Below, piece after piece: positions 42,157 to 50,697 of a DNA stretch of 64,000 nt. The stretch comes from Chloroflexota bacterium (GTDB lineage: Bacteria; Chloroflexota; Limnocylindria; Limnocylindrales; CSP1-4), in the NCBI GenBank assembly GCA_016191395.1, contig JACPOS010000031.1, positions 1 through 64,000 on the forward strand. The letters run 5' to 3'. Positions within the stretch are counted from its first letter, which is position 1, and each line of letters begins with the position of its first letter. The notes under the pieces were generated by a model that was not told the DNA's origin, searched no databases, and saw only the letters and a list, made by a program, of their open reading frames with translations. The position numbers and the translations under genes are program-made.

Positions 42157-43938
42157 ATGCCGCCGGTCCACGAGACACTGCCGCGGGGCCGCTCCCCGTT
42201 CGCGGCGGCGTTCCTGTCACTGCTGTTCCCGGGCCTGGGTCACGCCTACCTCGGCGCATACCGCCGCGGCCTGGGCTTCGGGGCACCGCCGCTGCTCCTC
42301 GGCGCGCTCATCGCCGGGTTTGCCGTGCGCCTGTCCGCCGTGGACCTCGCCGGCCTGGCCGTCCAGTCGTGGTTCCTGACAGCGGTGTTCATCGGCAACC
42401 TCGTGGCGCTCGTCTATCGCGCTTACGCGATCGTGGACGCCTGGTCGATCGCCCGCGCCCTGTCCGGGGCGTCCGCGCTCCGGACGTCCGCCGCGCTGCG
42501 ACAGGCCGGGGTCGCGTCGCTCGCGAGCCTGGTCGCCGTGCTGGTGGTCATGAGCGGCCTGCACCTCGCTGTCGCCCGCTACGACTCGCTGCTGTCCGAC
42601 ACGGCGGCCTGCATCTTCGATCCTGAATCCGGCTGCCAGCCGGGGTCATCGCCCGACCCGAGCGACGCGGAGACCGATGCGCCGGACTCGAGCGCCACGC
42701 CCGAGCCGTCGATCGGACCCGCGGTGAGCGGCGGCCCGGAGATCCCACCGTGGAACGGCAAGGACCGCCTCAACATCCTGCTGATCGGGGCCGACGAGCA
42801 GGGTGGCGGCCACAACACCGACACGATGATCACGGTGTCAATCGACCCGCAATCCGGCCAGGTCGTCATGTTCACGCTGCCGCGCGACACGGTGGACGTG
42901 CCGCTGCCACCGGGGCCGGCCCGCAGGGTCTGGGGCTCCGTCTACGCGGGCAAGATCAACAGCTTCTTCGTGGCCGCGCGGAACCGGTCGGACGTGTTCC
43001 CCGGGACGCGGGCCACCCGCGGCTACACCGGCCTCAAGACGGTCCTCGGCTACCTCTACGGGTTGGACATCCAGTACTACGTGGAGGTCAACTTCGACGG
43101 CTTCCGGAAGGTCGTGGACGCGCTCGGTGGCGTGACGATCAACGTCCAGGTGCCCGTCCTGGACGACAACTTCCCGAAGCCCGGCTCGCGTCGCGAGCGC
43201 CTGTTCGTTCCCGCGGGCGTGCAGCACATGACCGGCGCGGAGGCGCTCGAGTACGCCCGGTCGCGAAAGAGCACGTCGGACTTCGAGCGCGGCGCCCGCC
43301 AGCAGCGCCTGCTCGTTTCGCTCCGTCGCCAGCTGGACATCAGCCAGGTGCTCAAGAACATCGACTCGCTCTCGCAGGCGGTCGGCCAGTCGCTGCGCAC
43401 CGACATCCCTCGCGAGCTCGTGCCGCAGCTGCTGGGCCTCGCCGAGAGGATCGACACCCGCTCCATCCGGTCCGTGATCTTCACGCCGCCGCTCTACCAG
43501 ATCGAGTGCTTCAACTGCCCGCCGCGCGGCTACATCATCCAGCCACGCGTGGCGCGAATCCGCGCCGCCGTGGCCGAGGCATTCCAGATCGATCCCGGCT
43601 TCGCGGAGGCGCGCGATGCCCTCGCGGAGGAGGCCGCGGCGGTGTGGGTGCTCAACGGCTCAGGTCGTGCGGGCGAGGCGTCGCGCCTGTCGGAGTACCT
43701 CAGCTACCTCGGCATCGCCGCGTCCGCGCCCAACCAGAAGCCCGACGTGACTGGCCTGCCCGCGACGACGATCCGCGCCTACAACGGCGCCGAGGACAAG
43801 TTCCCGCTCACGGTGGCCGCGCTCAAGCTGGTCTTCGGGGTCGAGGTGGTCCCGATCGCGGACACGAACGTTCGCGTCGACTTCGAGGTCATCACGGCGT
43901 CCACGACGCCGCAGCTCACGCCGCCCCCCGCCCCGTAG
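42157..43938 (+). CDS. LytR-CpsA-Psr (LCP) cell-wall glycopolymer ligase with N-terminal membrane domain
   Basis: 593 residues. Residues 1-150 form several transmembrane helices, starting with a PGLGHAYLGAYRRGLGFG motif like TM2-type small membrane domains. A Pro/Ser/Asp linker follows. The LCP domain begins LNILLIGADEQGGGHNTDTMITVSIDPQSG and continues LPRDT and GVQHMTGAEALEYARSRKSTSDFERGARQQRLL (pyrophosphate-lipid binding arginines). The C-terminal LytR_C domain (VWVLNGSGRAGEASRLSEYL) ends the protein. LCP enzymes attach teichoic-acid-like polymers or glycans to peptidoglycan. The start at 42157 has no Shine-Dalgarno but a -10 just upstream. Confidence 0.92.
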   Translation: MPPVHETLPRGRSPFAAAFLSLLFPGLGHAYLGAYRRGLGFGAPPLLLGALIAGFAVRLSAVDLAGLAVQSWFLTAVFIGNLVALVYRAYAIVDAWSIARALSGASALRTSAALRQAGVASLASLVAVLVVMSGLHLAVARYDSLLSDTAACIFDPESGCQPGSSPDPSDAETDAPDSSATPEPSIGPAVSGGPEIPPWNGKDRLNILLIGADEQGGGHNTDTMITVSIDPQSGQVVMFTLPRDTVDVPLPPGPARRVWGSVYAGKINSFFVAARNRSDVFPGTRATRGYTGLKTVLGYLYGLDIQYYVEVNFDGFRKVVDALGGVTINVQVPVLDDNFPKPGSRRERLFVPAGVQHMTGAEALEYARSRKSTSDFERGARQQRLLVSLRRQLDISQVLKNIDSLSQAVGQSLRTDIPRELVPQLLGLAERIDTRSIRSVIFTPPLYQIECFNCPPRGYIIQPRVARIRAAVAEAFQIDPGFAEARDALAEEAAAVWVLNGSGRAGEASRLSEYLSYLGIAASAPNQKPDVTGLPATTIRAYNGAEDKFPLTVAALKLVFGVEVVPIADTNVRVDFEVITASTTPQLTPPPAP

Positions 43939-43950
43939 CGCGGTCCGGTC

Positions 43951-43970
43951 GCCCCGCGGCCGCGCGGGGC
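43951..43970 (+). terminator. G+C hairpin after the LCP gene
   Basis: GCCCCGCG-GCCG-CGCGGGGC, an 8-bp perfect stem with a tetraloop, 12 nt past the LCP stop. Its position between convergent LCP and ilvE fits a terminator although no U-tract follows. The rest of 43971-44177 contains nothing I recognise. Confidence 0.5.
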
Positions 43971-44177
43971 AGTGCTGGGCCTGCAGTTCCTGCCAGACGA
44001 CCACCATCCGATGCCTGGACGCGAACTTCGGGCCTTCGGAACGCGACGACGCCGTAGTTCGTGCGTAGCTCAGCGCGGCGTGGCCGCCGCCAGACGCGCA
44101 ATCCTGACGTTCTTGCCGCCTAAGCCTGGCTTGCTGCCGATCGGGCAGGAACGCGACGGGCCCCCGCGCTGCCCGGA

Positions 44178-45164
44178 TCAGCGCGCGGGGATCTCCGTGA
44201 GCCAGTGCATGAAGCGCGGGTCGTTGCCGCGGACGGCGGCGAAGTACGCCTCGTGGAGCTGCCTGGTGATCGGGCCGATGGCGCCGCCCGCGATCGGGCG
44301 GTGGTCCAGCTCGGTGACCGGCGACAGCTGGACGCCGGTGCCGCACAGGAACATCTCGTCCGCGACGTAGATCTCCGAGCGGTCGATGGAGCGCGACTCC
44401 ACCGGGATCCCGAACGTCCCGGCGAGCTCCATGATGGCGCGACGGGTCACGCCCTCGAGGATGTCGTCGTTCACCGGCGGGGTGAGCAGGACGCCGTCGC
44501 GGACCACGAACATGTTGGCTGCCGAGGCCTCCGAGGCGTGGCCGTCCGGGGTGAGGACGAGGGCCTCGTCGAAGCCGTTGAGCTCCGCCTCGGTCTTCTG
44601 GAACGCCATGTTCACGTACCCGCCCACGATCTTGCCGCGGGCCGGCAGGGCGTCGTCCGCGTTGCGGCGCCAGGTGGAGGTCATGATCCGGACGCCCTTG
44701 TCCACGTCGATGTAGTTGCCGAACGGGATGGCGAACACCACAAACTCATGGGCCAGGTTGTGCAGCCGGACCCCGACGCTGAGGCCGGACTTATAGAAGC
44801 ACGGGCGGACGTACGCGTCCCCGCGGAAGTGGTTGCGGCGGATGGTCTCGACGACGGTCCGGACCAGCTCGTCGACCGGCGGCAGGTCGGTCATGAGGAG
44901 CATCCCCGCGTTGCGCCGGATGCGCTCCATGTGCTCGCGAAGCTTGAGCCCGTAGAGGACGCCCTGGTCCTCGTTCCAGTAGGCCCGGATGCCCTCGAAG
45001 ACGGCCGTGCCGTACATGAAGGCGTGGGTCATGATGCTGACCTTGGCATCGCCGAGGGCGACGTACTTGCCCTCGAAATAGGCCACGAGGTCGGCGCTCG
45101 GGGCGGCCCCGTGGCTGGCGGCGGCGCTGTGGGCCGCGGCGTCCTTCGTCTTCTCGGTGAGCAT
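44178..45164 (-). CDS. ilvE: Branched-chain amino acid aminotransferase
   Basis: 328 residues, fold type IV PLP enzyme. The PLP lysine lies in ARGKIVGGYVNMAFQKTEAELNGFDEAL; GTAVFEGIRAYW and ASEASAANMFVV are the class signatures. It converts Val, Leu and Ile to their oxo-acids and back. The first 25 residues are an Ala/His-rich extension. GAGGAG lies nine bases before the ATG. It is probably monocistronic with its own promoter. Confidence 0.94.
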   Translation of the reverse strand: MLTEKTKDAAAHSAAASHGAAPSADLVAYFEGKYVALGDAKVSIMTHAFMYGTAVFEGIRAYWNEDQGVLYGLKLREHMERIRRNAGMLLMTDLPPVDELVRTVVETIRRNHFRGDAYVRPCFYKSGLSVGVRLHNLAHEFVVFAIPFGNYIDVDKGVRIMTSTWRRNADDALPARGKIVGGYVNMAFQKTEAELNGFDEALVLTPDGHASEASAANMFVVRDGVLLTPPVNDDILEGVTRRAIMELAGTFGIPVESRSIDRSEIYVADEMFLCGTGVQLSPVTELDHRPIAGGAIGPITRQLHEAYFAAVRGNDPRFMHWLTEIPAR

Positions 45165-45224
45165 CTCGGTTGGCTCCTCGATGTGCGCGGCGGTGGCCGC
45201 GAAAGCGAATCGACCTGTGGCCCG

Positions 45225-45230
45225 AGTATA
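45225..45230 (-). promoter_or_regulatory. Candidate -10 for ilvE
   Basis: Minus-strand TATACT, predicting a start near 45218 and a leader of about 54 nt carrying the GAGGAG ribosome-binding site. The following CGGGCC matches the def promoter context. Confidence 0.45.
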
Positions 45231-45246
45231 TCCCCGGGTTTCCGCC

Positions 45247-46302
45247 CTACCCCCTCGCGAGCCCCACGATGACGATCACGAGATAGGTCACGTAGAACGC
45301 CCCGCCGAGCAGCAGCCCGCGGCCGCGCAACCGCCCGGCGCGGTACATGGGCAGGAAGATCGCCGCGCTTGCGAGGAACGCGATCCCGGCCGACGCGAAG
45401 GCGAGGTAGCTGCCCGGACCCGCGACCCAGCTCTCCGGCGCGAACACGAGCGCGACGGACACCGGGATGGCGGATTGGAAGACCATCGCACCGGTGATGT
45501 TGCCCATCGCCAGCGTGTCCTTGCCCTGTCGGATCCAGATGATGGAGTTGAACTTCTCCGGCAGCTCCGTGGCGATCGGGGCGACGACCAGCGCGAGCAG
45601 CACCTGGCTCACGCCCAGCGACGTCGCGACCTGTCCGACCGCGTCGACGAACGCCACGGCGCCGATCACGATCAGGCCCAGGGCCACGAGCACCTGGATG
45701 TTGACGATCCGCAGGCGCGGCCCATGGGTGGCATCCACGCCCGCGGTCCGGCCGGCATCGAAGCGGTGGAAGCGCAGCGGTGCGAGATCCTCGATGTCGA
45801 TCGACGGGTCGGCCTCGAAGTGGCCCTTCACGTACCAGCCGTAGACCACGAGGAGCACCGCGGCAACCACGAGCTTCGGCCACGTCGGCTCGGAGGGCAG
45901 GAAGGCCGCGGCGGCGATGGCGATGCCGTAGGCGATCACGAAGGTGCGCATGTCCGCGCTGAGGACCCTGGTGTCGACCTGCAGGACGTCGCCGGTGGAA
46001 CGGTGGCGCGCCTGGTAGATCACCGCGGCGCCGGTCACGAACATCGCGAGGGTCGCGAGCATGAACGGAGCGCCCAGGATCGCCCCGACCCCGATCTCGT
46101 CGGAATGCGCCTCGCCCGAGAACAGGATCGCCACGATCGGGATCATCGTCTCGGGCAATGCCGTGCCGACTGCGGCGAGGACCGAGCCGACCGCGCCCTC
46201 GGCGAGGCCCAGCTTCCGGCCGAACCACTCGATGCCGTTCGTGAACAGCTCGGCGCCCGCCAGGATGACGACGAACGAGACCAGGAGAATCAGGAGGTCC
46301 AT
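45247..46302 (-). CDS. Sodium/calcium (CaCA) antiporter family membrane protein
   Basis: 351 residues, about ten transmembrane helices in two halves. The two alpha-repeats are visible: GSVLAAVGTALPETMIPIVA and LALVVAPIATELPEKFNSIIW, with the ion-coordinating Glu and Ser/Thr of the YrbG/CaCA family. It likely exchanges Ca2+ for Na+ or H+; ion specificity cannot be read. It is 6 nt downstream of the DUF1634 gene, so it is probably cotranscribed with the TauE-DUF1634 pair. Confidence 0.9.
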   Translation of the reverse strand: MDLLILLVSFVVILAGAELFTNGIEWFGRKLGLAEGAVGSVLAAVGTALPETMIPIVAILFSGEAHSDEIGVGAILGAPFMLATLAMFVTGAAVIYQARHRSTGDVLQVDTRVLSADMRTFVIAYGIAIAAAAFLPSEPTWPKLVVAAVLLVVYGWYVKGHFEADPSIDIEDLAPLRFHRFDAGRTAGVDATHGPRLRIVNIQVLVALGLIVIGAVAFVDAVGQVATSLGVSQVLLALVVAPIATELPEKFNSIIWIRQGKDTLAMGNITGAMVFQSAIPVSVALVFAPESWVAGPGSYLAFASAGIAFLASAAIFLPMYRAGRLRGRGLLLGGAFYVTYLVIVIVGLARG

Positions 46303-46308
46303 CGCCTC

Positions 46309-46686
46309 CTAGCCTGTCACCAGTCCGGCGAGAACGCCAAGCGCCACCACGCCGAGGATCAGGAGGGCGACGATCGCCATCACGCGTTCGCCTCCGCGGG
46401 CGAAGCCGATGAGCGCACCCAGGACCCGGAGGCCCGGCGTCGCGACGATGGCGAGGATCCCGAGCCACAGGAACCCCTCCGGGCGCGCCGCGGCGACGTC
46501 CGCCAGGAGCCTGCCGATCACCAGCAGAGCACCGGCTTCCAGGGGCGATCGGCCGCTGGCCACGAGCAGCACGACGCCGATCGCGACGAGCACGATCGAG
46601 GCGTACGTCCCGATCTGCAGCACGCGACCGAGCGTCGATTCGAGCCGGCCACCGGTGCCGCCCGGGTCCAGGCGAAGCGTGCTCAC
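46309..46686 (-). CDS. DUF1634 membrane protein
   Basis: 125 residues with three transmembrane helices (IGTYASIVLVAIGVVLLVASG, EGFLWLGILAIVATPGLRVL, ERVMAIVALLILGVVALGVL). DUF1634 proteins are nearly always encoded beside a TauE/SafE permease, as here with a 4-nt overlap, and may be an accessory subunit. The function is unproven. Confidence 0.85.
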   Translation of the reverse strand: MSTLRLDPGGTGGRLESTLGRVLQIGTYASIVLVAIGVVLLVASGRSPLEAGALLVIGRLLADVAAARPEGFLWLGILAIVATPGLRVLGALIGFARGGERVMAIVALLILGVVALGVLAGLVTG

Positions 46687-47489
46687 GAGAGGCCAACGGC
46701 GCGGCGCGCCATCTCGAACGCCGTGAACAGGAGCACCCCGACGAAGAGCGCACGGAGCATGCCCACCCGCACGCGGCCCCCAAGCCGCGAGCCGAGCGTG
46801 GCGCCCACGAACACGCCCAGCGCCGTGGGACCCGCGGCGTTGACGTCGATGCCGCCGCGGAGCAGGTACACGATCGCGCTCGCGGACGCCGTGATCCCGA
46901 TCATGAGGTTGCTCGTCGCGGTGGCGACGCGAAGCGGCACGCCCATCACCAGGTGCATCACGGGCACCTTGACGATGCCGCCACCGATGCCGAGCAGCGC
47001 GGAGACGACACCGGCGCCGACGCTGCCCACCAGGCCCGCGGGGACCCGTCTGACCGCCGAACCGGTCAGCCGCTCGGACCTTGAGGGGCCGTCGGCCGCG
47101 GCCGCGGTCGCCGCATCATCGCCCTGGGCGGGTCGGCTGCGGAGCATCGTGATCGCGACATAGACCAGGACCACCGCGAAGATGGCCGCGAGCAGCCGCT
47201 CGTCGAGCAGGAACGCGACGAGGCCGCCGGCGATGGCCCCCATGGCGGTGAACAGCTCGAGCACCATCCCGAGACGAAGATTCGCCTGCCGGCGCTCCAG
47301 GTACACGCTCGCCGAGGCGCTGCTGGTGACGATCACGCACACCAGCGAGACGCCGACCGCCTCACGCAGGGGCAGCCCGAAGCCGATGGTCAGCAAGGGC
47401 ACGATGAGCAGTCCCCCACCCAGCCCGAGCAGCGACCCGAACGCCCCGGCGGCAACGCCGCCCACGAGCATCAACAGCCCGACTTCCAT
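46683..47489 (-). CDS. TauE/SafE family permease
   Basis: 268 residues and about eight helices in two similar halves, each with a Gly-rich start: AGAFGSLLGLGGGLLIVPLL and AGVVSALLGIGGGIVKVPVM. TauE/SafE proteins export sulfite, sulfoacetate or other organosulfur or organic anions; the substrate here is unknown. It is the first gene of the TauE-DUF1634-CaCA group, 24 nt downstream of rpsR's stop. Confidence 0.9.
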   Translation of the reverse strand: MEVGLLMLVGGVAAGAFGSLLGLGGGLLIVPLLTIGFGLPLREAVGVSLVCVIVTSSASASVYLERRQANLRLGMVLELFTAMGAIAGGLVAFLLDERLLAAIFAVVLVYVAITMLRSRPAQGDDAATAAAADGPSRSERLTGSAVRRVPAGLVGSVGAGVVSALLGIGGGIVKVPVMHLVMGVPLRVATATSNLMIGITASASAIVYLLRGGIDVNAAGPTALGVFVGATLGSRLGGRVRVGMLRALFVGVLLFTAFEMARRAVGLS

Positions 47490-47513
47490 CGACGTCGAGC
47501 GGGCCAGCGAACG

Positions 47514-47789
47514 CTAGGGGCGAAGGTGCTCCGGGGAGTACGGCAGCAGGGCGACGTGACGCGCTCGCTTGAGGGCGACGGACAGCTCCCGCTGGTGGCC
47601 GGCGCAGGTACCGGTCTTGCGTCGCGGCTCGATCTTGGCGCGCTCGGAGAGATAGCGGCGCAGCCGATTGACTTCCTTGTAGTCGATCACGACCGTCTTG
47701 TCGGCGCAGAAGGCGCAGACCTTGCGGCGGCGTCGATCGCGGTAGAAGTCGTCGCGCTTGCTGCGGGATCGCGGTGCAGATGGAGGCAT
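47514..47789 (-). CDS. rpsR: 30S ribosomal protein S18
   Basis: 91 residues. The S18 core ([48 protein letters not shown]) is preceded by KVCAFC, giving with the later cysteine a zinc-binding form. It sits in the rpsF-ssb-rpsR operon. Confidence 0.96.
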   Translation of the reverse strand: MPPSAPRSRSKRDDFYRDRRRRKVCAFCADKTVVIDYKEVNRLRRYLSERAKIEPRRKTGTCAGHQRELSVALKRARHVALLPYSPEHLRP

Positions 47790-47837
47790 TCGGTCAGGTT
47801 CTCCTCGGGACGCCGCGCGAGCGCGGCGTGATCAGGG

Positions 47838-48296
47838 TCAGAAGGGAAGTTCGTCGATCTCGGTGTCGTCGTAGCCGCCGGAGCGGCCACCGCCGGCAGG
47901 AGCGCCGGCTCCGGCGGGCCCACCGGGCGCACCGGGCGCACCGGCGAACGTGCCCTCGGCGGCCTCGCGCTTGTCGAGGCCCAGGACCGTGTCCGCGGTG
48001 ATGTCCAGCGACATGCGCTTCTGACCGTCATTGGCCTCGTACTCGCGGGTCCGGAACCGGCCGTCGACGAACACACGGCTGCCCTTGCGAAGGTTCTCGG
48101 CAGCCCGCTCGCCGCGCTCACCCCAGATGCTCACCCGGAACCAGTCGGTGGATTCGATCCACTCGTTGGTCTGCTGGTTCTTGGTCGACTGGTTGACCGC
48201 GACGGTGAAGCTGGCCACGGGGCGGCCGCTCGGGGTGTAGCGGAGCTCGGGATCACGCCCGAGGTTGCCGATGATCTGGATCTTGCTCAGCGCCAT
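47838..48296 (-). CDS. ssb: Single-stranded DNA-binding protein
   Basis: 152 residues. An N-terminal OB fold (MALSKIQIIGNLGRDPELRYTPSG ... WFRVSIWGERGERAAENLRKGSRVFVDGR), then a Gly/Pro/Ala linker and the acidic C-terminal tip DDTEIDELPF that recruits partners such as PriA and RecG, both encoded in this window. rpsF-ssb-rpsR is the classic order. Confidence 0.96.
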   Translation of the reverse strand: MALSKIQIIGNLGRDPELRYTPSGRPVASFTVAVNQSTKNQQTNEWIESTDWFRVSIWGERGERAAENLRKGSRVFVDGRFRTREYEANDGQKRMSLDITADTVLGLDKREAAEGTFAGAPGAPGGPAGAGAPAGGGRSGGYDDTEIDELPF

Positions 48297-48308
48297 CGTT
48301 CGATCCCC

Positions 48309-48734
48309 TCAGTCGATTGCGGCCGGGGCCGCCTCGCTCTCCGACTCGTCGATCCGCTCACGGCCATCATCCTCTTCCTCCTCGTCCTCGGCGGACGGGA
48401 GCGGCGCCTCGTCGCCCTCGGCGCCGGCGTCGCGCAGGGCGCGGGCGGGCCGCTCCTGGCGGACGACGAGATGGCGGAGGAGCTCCTCCGTGATGAGCAG
48501 GCCGCGCTCCAGCTCGGCGATGGCGGTCGTCGGCGCCTCGAAGACCACGATGTGGTAGGCGCCCTCGCGATGCCGGTCGATGGCGTAGGCCAGGCGACGG
48601 CGGCCCCATGGGGCGACCTTCACGATCTGGCCGCCGTCGGCGGTGATCTGGCGGGTGGTGCGATCGATGATCGCGGCGATGCGTTCGTCTGGCGCGTCCG
48701 GCCGGAAGACCAGCATGAGTTCGTAGCGGCGCAT
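48309..48734 (-). CDS. rpsF: 30S ribosomal protein S6
   Basis: 141 residues. MRRYELMLVFRPDAPDERI, the middle KVAPWGRRRLAYAIDRHREGAYHIVVFEA and an acidic C-terminal tail (EDEEEEDDGRE) are typical of S6 with an extension. S6 pairs with S18 on 16S rRNA. First gene of the operon; a purine-rich GGAAGGAG lies upstream of the ATG. Confidence 0.96.
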   Translation of the reverse strand: MRRYELMLVFRPDAPDERIAAIIDRTTRQITADGGQIVKVAPWGRRRLAYAIDRHREGAYHIVVFEAPTTAIAELERGLLITEELLRHLVVRQERPARALRDAGAEGDEAPLPSAEDEEEEDDGRERIDESESEAAPAAID

Positions 48735-48807
48735 GGGCCGTCAACTCCTTCCTGTGGGGATGCCCCGCTGCGACGGCGTCGCACGGAGCAGAAAGGTCAG
48801 GCGGCGG

Positions 48808-48816
48808 AGTTTAGCA
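48808..48816 (-). promoter_or_regulatory. Extended -10 promoter of rpsF-ssb-rpsR
   Basis: Minus-strand TGC-TAAACT, about 75 nt before rpsF. A separate TATCCT at 48840-48845 on the plus strand could serve the divergent CpaE-like gene. Confidence 0.45.
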
Positions 48817-48883
48817 CGAGGCCGTAGCGAACCCGGTTGTATCCTCTGGCGGCGCCAACGCCAGACACGACCCAGGGAGACCC

Positions 48884-50095
48884 GTGGCCGACACCAAGAT
48901 CCTGCTCCTCGGCGACGCATCCAGCGATCCGCTGGTCAAGGTGCTCGGCCGTCCCGGCCGATCGCTGACGCGCGTCGAGGATCCCGAGCAGCTCGCAAAG
49001 GCCGGCGTGGATCACGACGTGATCGTGCTCGATGCCGTGCCGCCGCCACGCTCCCTCGCCGATATGTGCCGCGAGGTCCGGGCCGTCCCTGCCCTGTCGG
49101 AGGTCCCCGTCCTGGCCATCAGCTCCACCGACGAGGTCGAGGAGCGGATCCGCCTGCTGGAGGCCGGCGCGGACGACGTGATGATCCGTCCCATCGACGA
49201 TCGGGAGCTGGACGCCAGGGTCGAGGCCCTGGACCTGCGTCATCGACGCGCGAAGGAGCTCCACCCGAGCACGCTCGTGTCCACGACCCGACGCCCGGGG
49301 CGCAGGATGGTCGCGGTCTACTCGCCCAAGGGCGGCGTCGGTACGACGACCGTCAGCGTGAATCTGGCGCTCGCGATCGCGGCGCGGACGCCGGACCAGA
49401 TCGCCCTCGTGGACCTGACGCCTATGGGCGGGAACGTTGCCACCTGCCTGGACCTGCGCCCCAAGCTCACGATCGCCGACCTCATTCGCGACAGCCAGGG
49501 CATGGTCAGCCCGGAGATCCTCAAGACCACGTACCTGGCCCGTCACGAAGGCGGCGTCCTCGTTCTGGCCGGCTCGCCTGCCACGACCACCCACCCGCTG
49601 ATGCCCGGCGACGAGGCCAGCCGGATCGTGGAGGGCGTCATCTCCGCCGTTCCCACCGTCGTCGTGGACCTGGGCTCGCACCTGGACGACCGCGTGATGG
49701 CGGCCCTCGACGCCGCGGACGACATCGTCATCGTGGTCACGCCGGACTTCCCGGCGCTCAAGGCGGTCCACTCGTTCTTCGAGTACCTGGGCGAGGCAGG
49801 CGGCAAGACCAGCGAGCCGACTGTCGTCGTCAACGAGATGTACGCGCTGCAGACGCTCACTCCGGGCGACATCGAGACGGCCCTCGGCCGGCGGGTGGCG
49901 ATCCGCATCCCGTACGACCCGCTGCTGTACCTCCGGGCCGCCAACCAGGGAACGCCGGTCTTCGCCAGCGCCCCCACGTCCCAGCCGGCGCGCCGCTACG
50001 ACCAGCTGGCCGGCATCCTGCTCGGAGAGGACGCGCCCGGGTCGGCGACCGAGCCGCGCCGCCGCGGGCTCGCGGGGATCTTCGGCCGGGGCTAG
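48884..50095 (+). CDS. CpaE-like ParA/MinD-family ATPase with receiver-like N domain
   Basis: 403 residues. Residues 1-120 look like a response-regulator receiver (DVIVLDAV phosphorylatable-like Asp, GADDVMIRPID), but the N-terminal acidic pair is weak and the conserved Lys is Arg, so it is probably a pseudo-receiver. Then a deviant Walker A ATPase: YSPKGGVGTTTVSVNLALAI, VDLTPMGGNVATCLDL, VVVDLGSHLDDRVMAAL. CpaE/TadZ proteins localise type IV/Tad pili; no other pilus gene is in this window. GTG start with AGGGAGA seven bases upstream. Convergent with the ABM gene, sharing CTAG at the stops. Confidence 0.85.
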   Translation: MADTKILLLGDASSDPLVKVLGRPGRSLTRVEDPEQLAKAGVDHDVIVLDAVPPPRSLADMCREVRAVPALSEVPVLAISSTDEVEERIRLLEAGADDVMIRPIDDRELDARVEALDLRHRRAKELHPSTLVSTTRRPGRRMVAVYSPKGGVGTTTVSVNLALAIAARTPDQIALVDLTPMGGNVATCLDLRPKLTIADLIRDSQGMVSPEILKTTYLARHEGGVLVLAGSPATTTHPLMPGDEASRIVEGVISAVPTVVVDLGSHLDDRVMAALDAADDIVIVVTPDFPALKAVHSFFEYLGEAGGKTSEPTVVVNEMYALQTLTPGDIETALGRRVAIRIPYDPLLYLRAANQGTPVFASAPTSQPARRYDQLAGILLGEDAPGSATEPRRRGLAGIFGRG

Positions 50096-50460
50096 CCGAG
50101 GCCGGGGCTGGCGGCGGCGACCGACCCGGTATCCCGCTCTTCGCGGGGGACGTCGATGGGGATGTCCTTGTCCATCGCCTCGTAGTGCGCGACGTGCAGC
50201 TGGTCGATGAGCTCACGGGCGCCGGGCACCAGGCGAGGCTCCGTCAGGTTCGGCCCGACCCACGCATAGAGGGAGCTCGCGTCCAGCCACTCCTCGAAGA
50301 GCATGACCTCCTCGCCACCGTCAGGCTGCAGGCGGCGGGCAAGCTTCACGTAGGCGAGCCCGGGCTGGCCGCGCAGGAGGTCGACCTGGTGTCGGAAGAT
50401 CACGTCGAAGGCGGCGACGCGGTTGGCTCTCACCTGGGCTCTGAGGACGCGGACGATCAC
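50092..50460 (-). CDS. Antibiotic biosynthesis monooxygenase (ABM) domain protein
   Basis: 122 residues. The dimeric ferredoxin-like ABM fold is suggested by MIVRVLRAQVRANRVAAFDVIFRHQVDLLRGQPGLAYVKLARRLQ and EEVMLFEEWLDASSLYAWVG. ABM proteins include quinone-forming monooxygenases and many of unknown function. Its acidic C-terminal 35 residues are probably flexible. It overlaps the CpaE stop on the other strand. Confidence 0.75.
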   Translation of the reverse strand: MIVRVLRAQVRANRVAAFDVIFRHQVDLLRGQPGLAYVKLARRLQPDGGEEVMLFEEWLDASSLYAWVGPNLTEPRLVPGARELIDQLHVAHYEAMDKDIPIDVPREERDTGSVAAASPGLG

Positions 50461-50584
50461 GGGGTGGGGTCTCCAGTTCTGCTTGCCACAAGCATGACAA
50501 CCGGACCGCCACCATCCAAGGGCCAGATCTTGCGCGCGCGTTACAGTCGCGGCCGCCGCGGGGCACGCAGGCGTTCAAGCGTCG

Positions 50585-50667
50585 TACCGGAGGCGGGATT
50601 CGAACCCGCACGCCCTTGCGGGCGGCCGATTTTAAGTCAGCCGCGTCTGCCATTCCGCCACTCCGGC
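50585..50667 (-). tRNA. tRNA-Leu (UAA)
   Basis: An 83-nt class II tRNA. Acceptor GCCGGAG pairs with CTCCGGT, the anticodon stem GCTGA/TCGGC encloses CTTAAAA with anticodon TAA, and a long variable arm (CGCCCGCAAGGGCG) and T arm GCGGGTTCGAATCCCGC follow. Discriminator A; no encoded CCA. Confidence 0.93.
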
Positions 50668-50697
50668 GCGGGCAGCGTACCGCGGCGGCACGTCGCC

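Noticed and set aside
44000-44177. Possible small gene between the LCP gene and ilvE
   Set aside because: Only short frames with atypical composition; no start signals.
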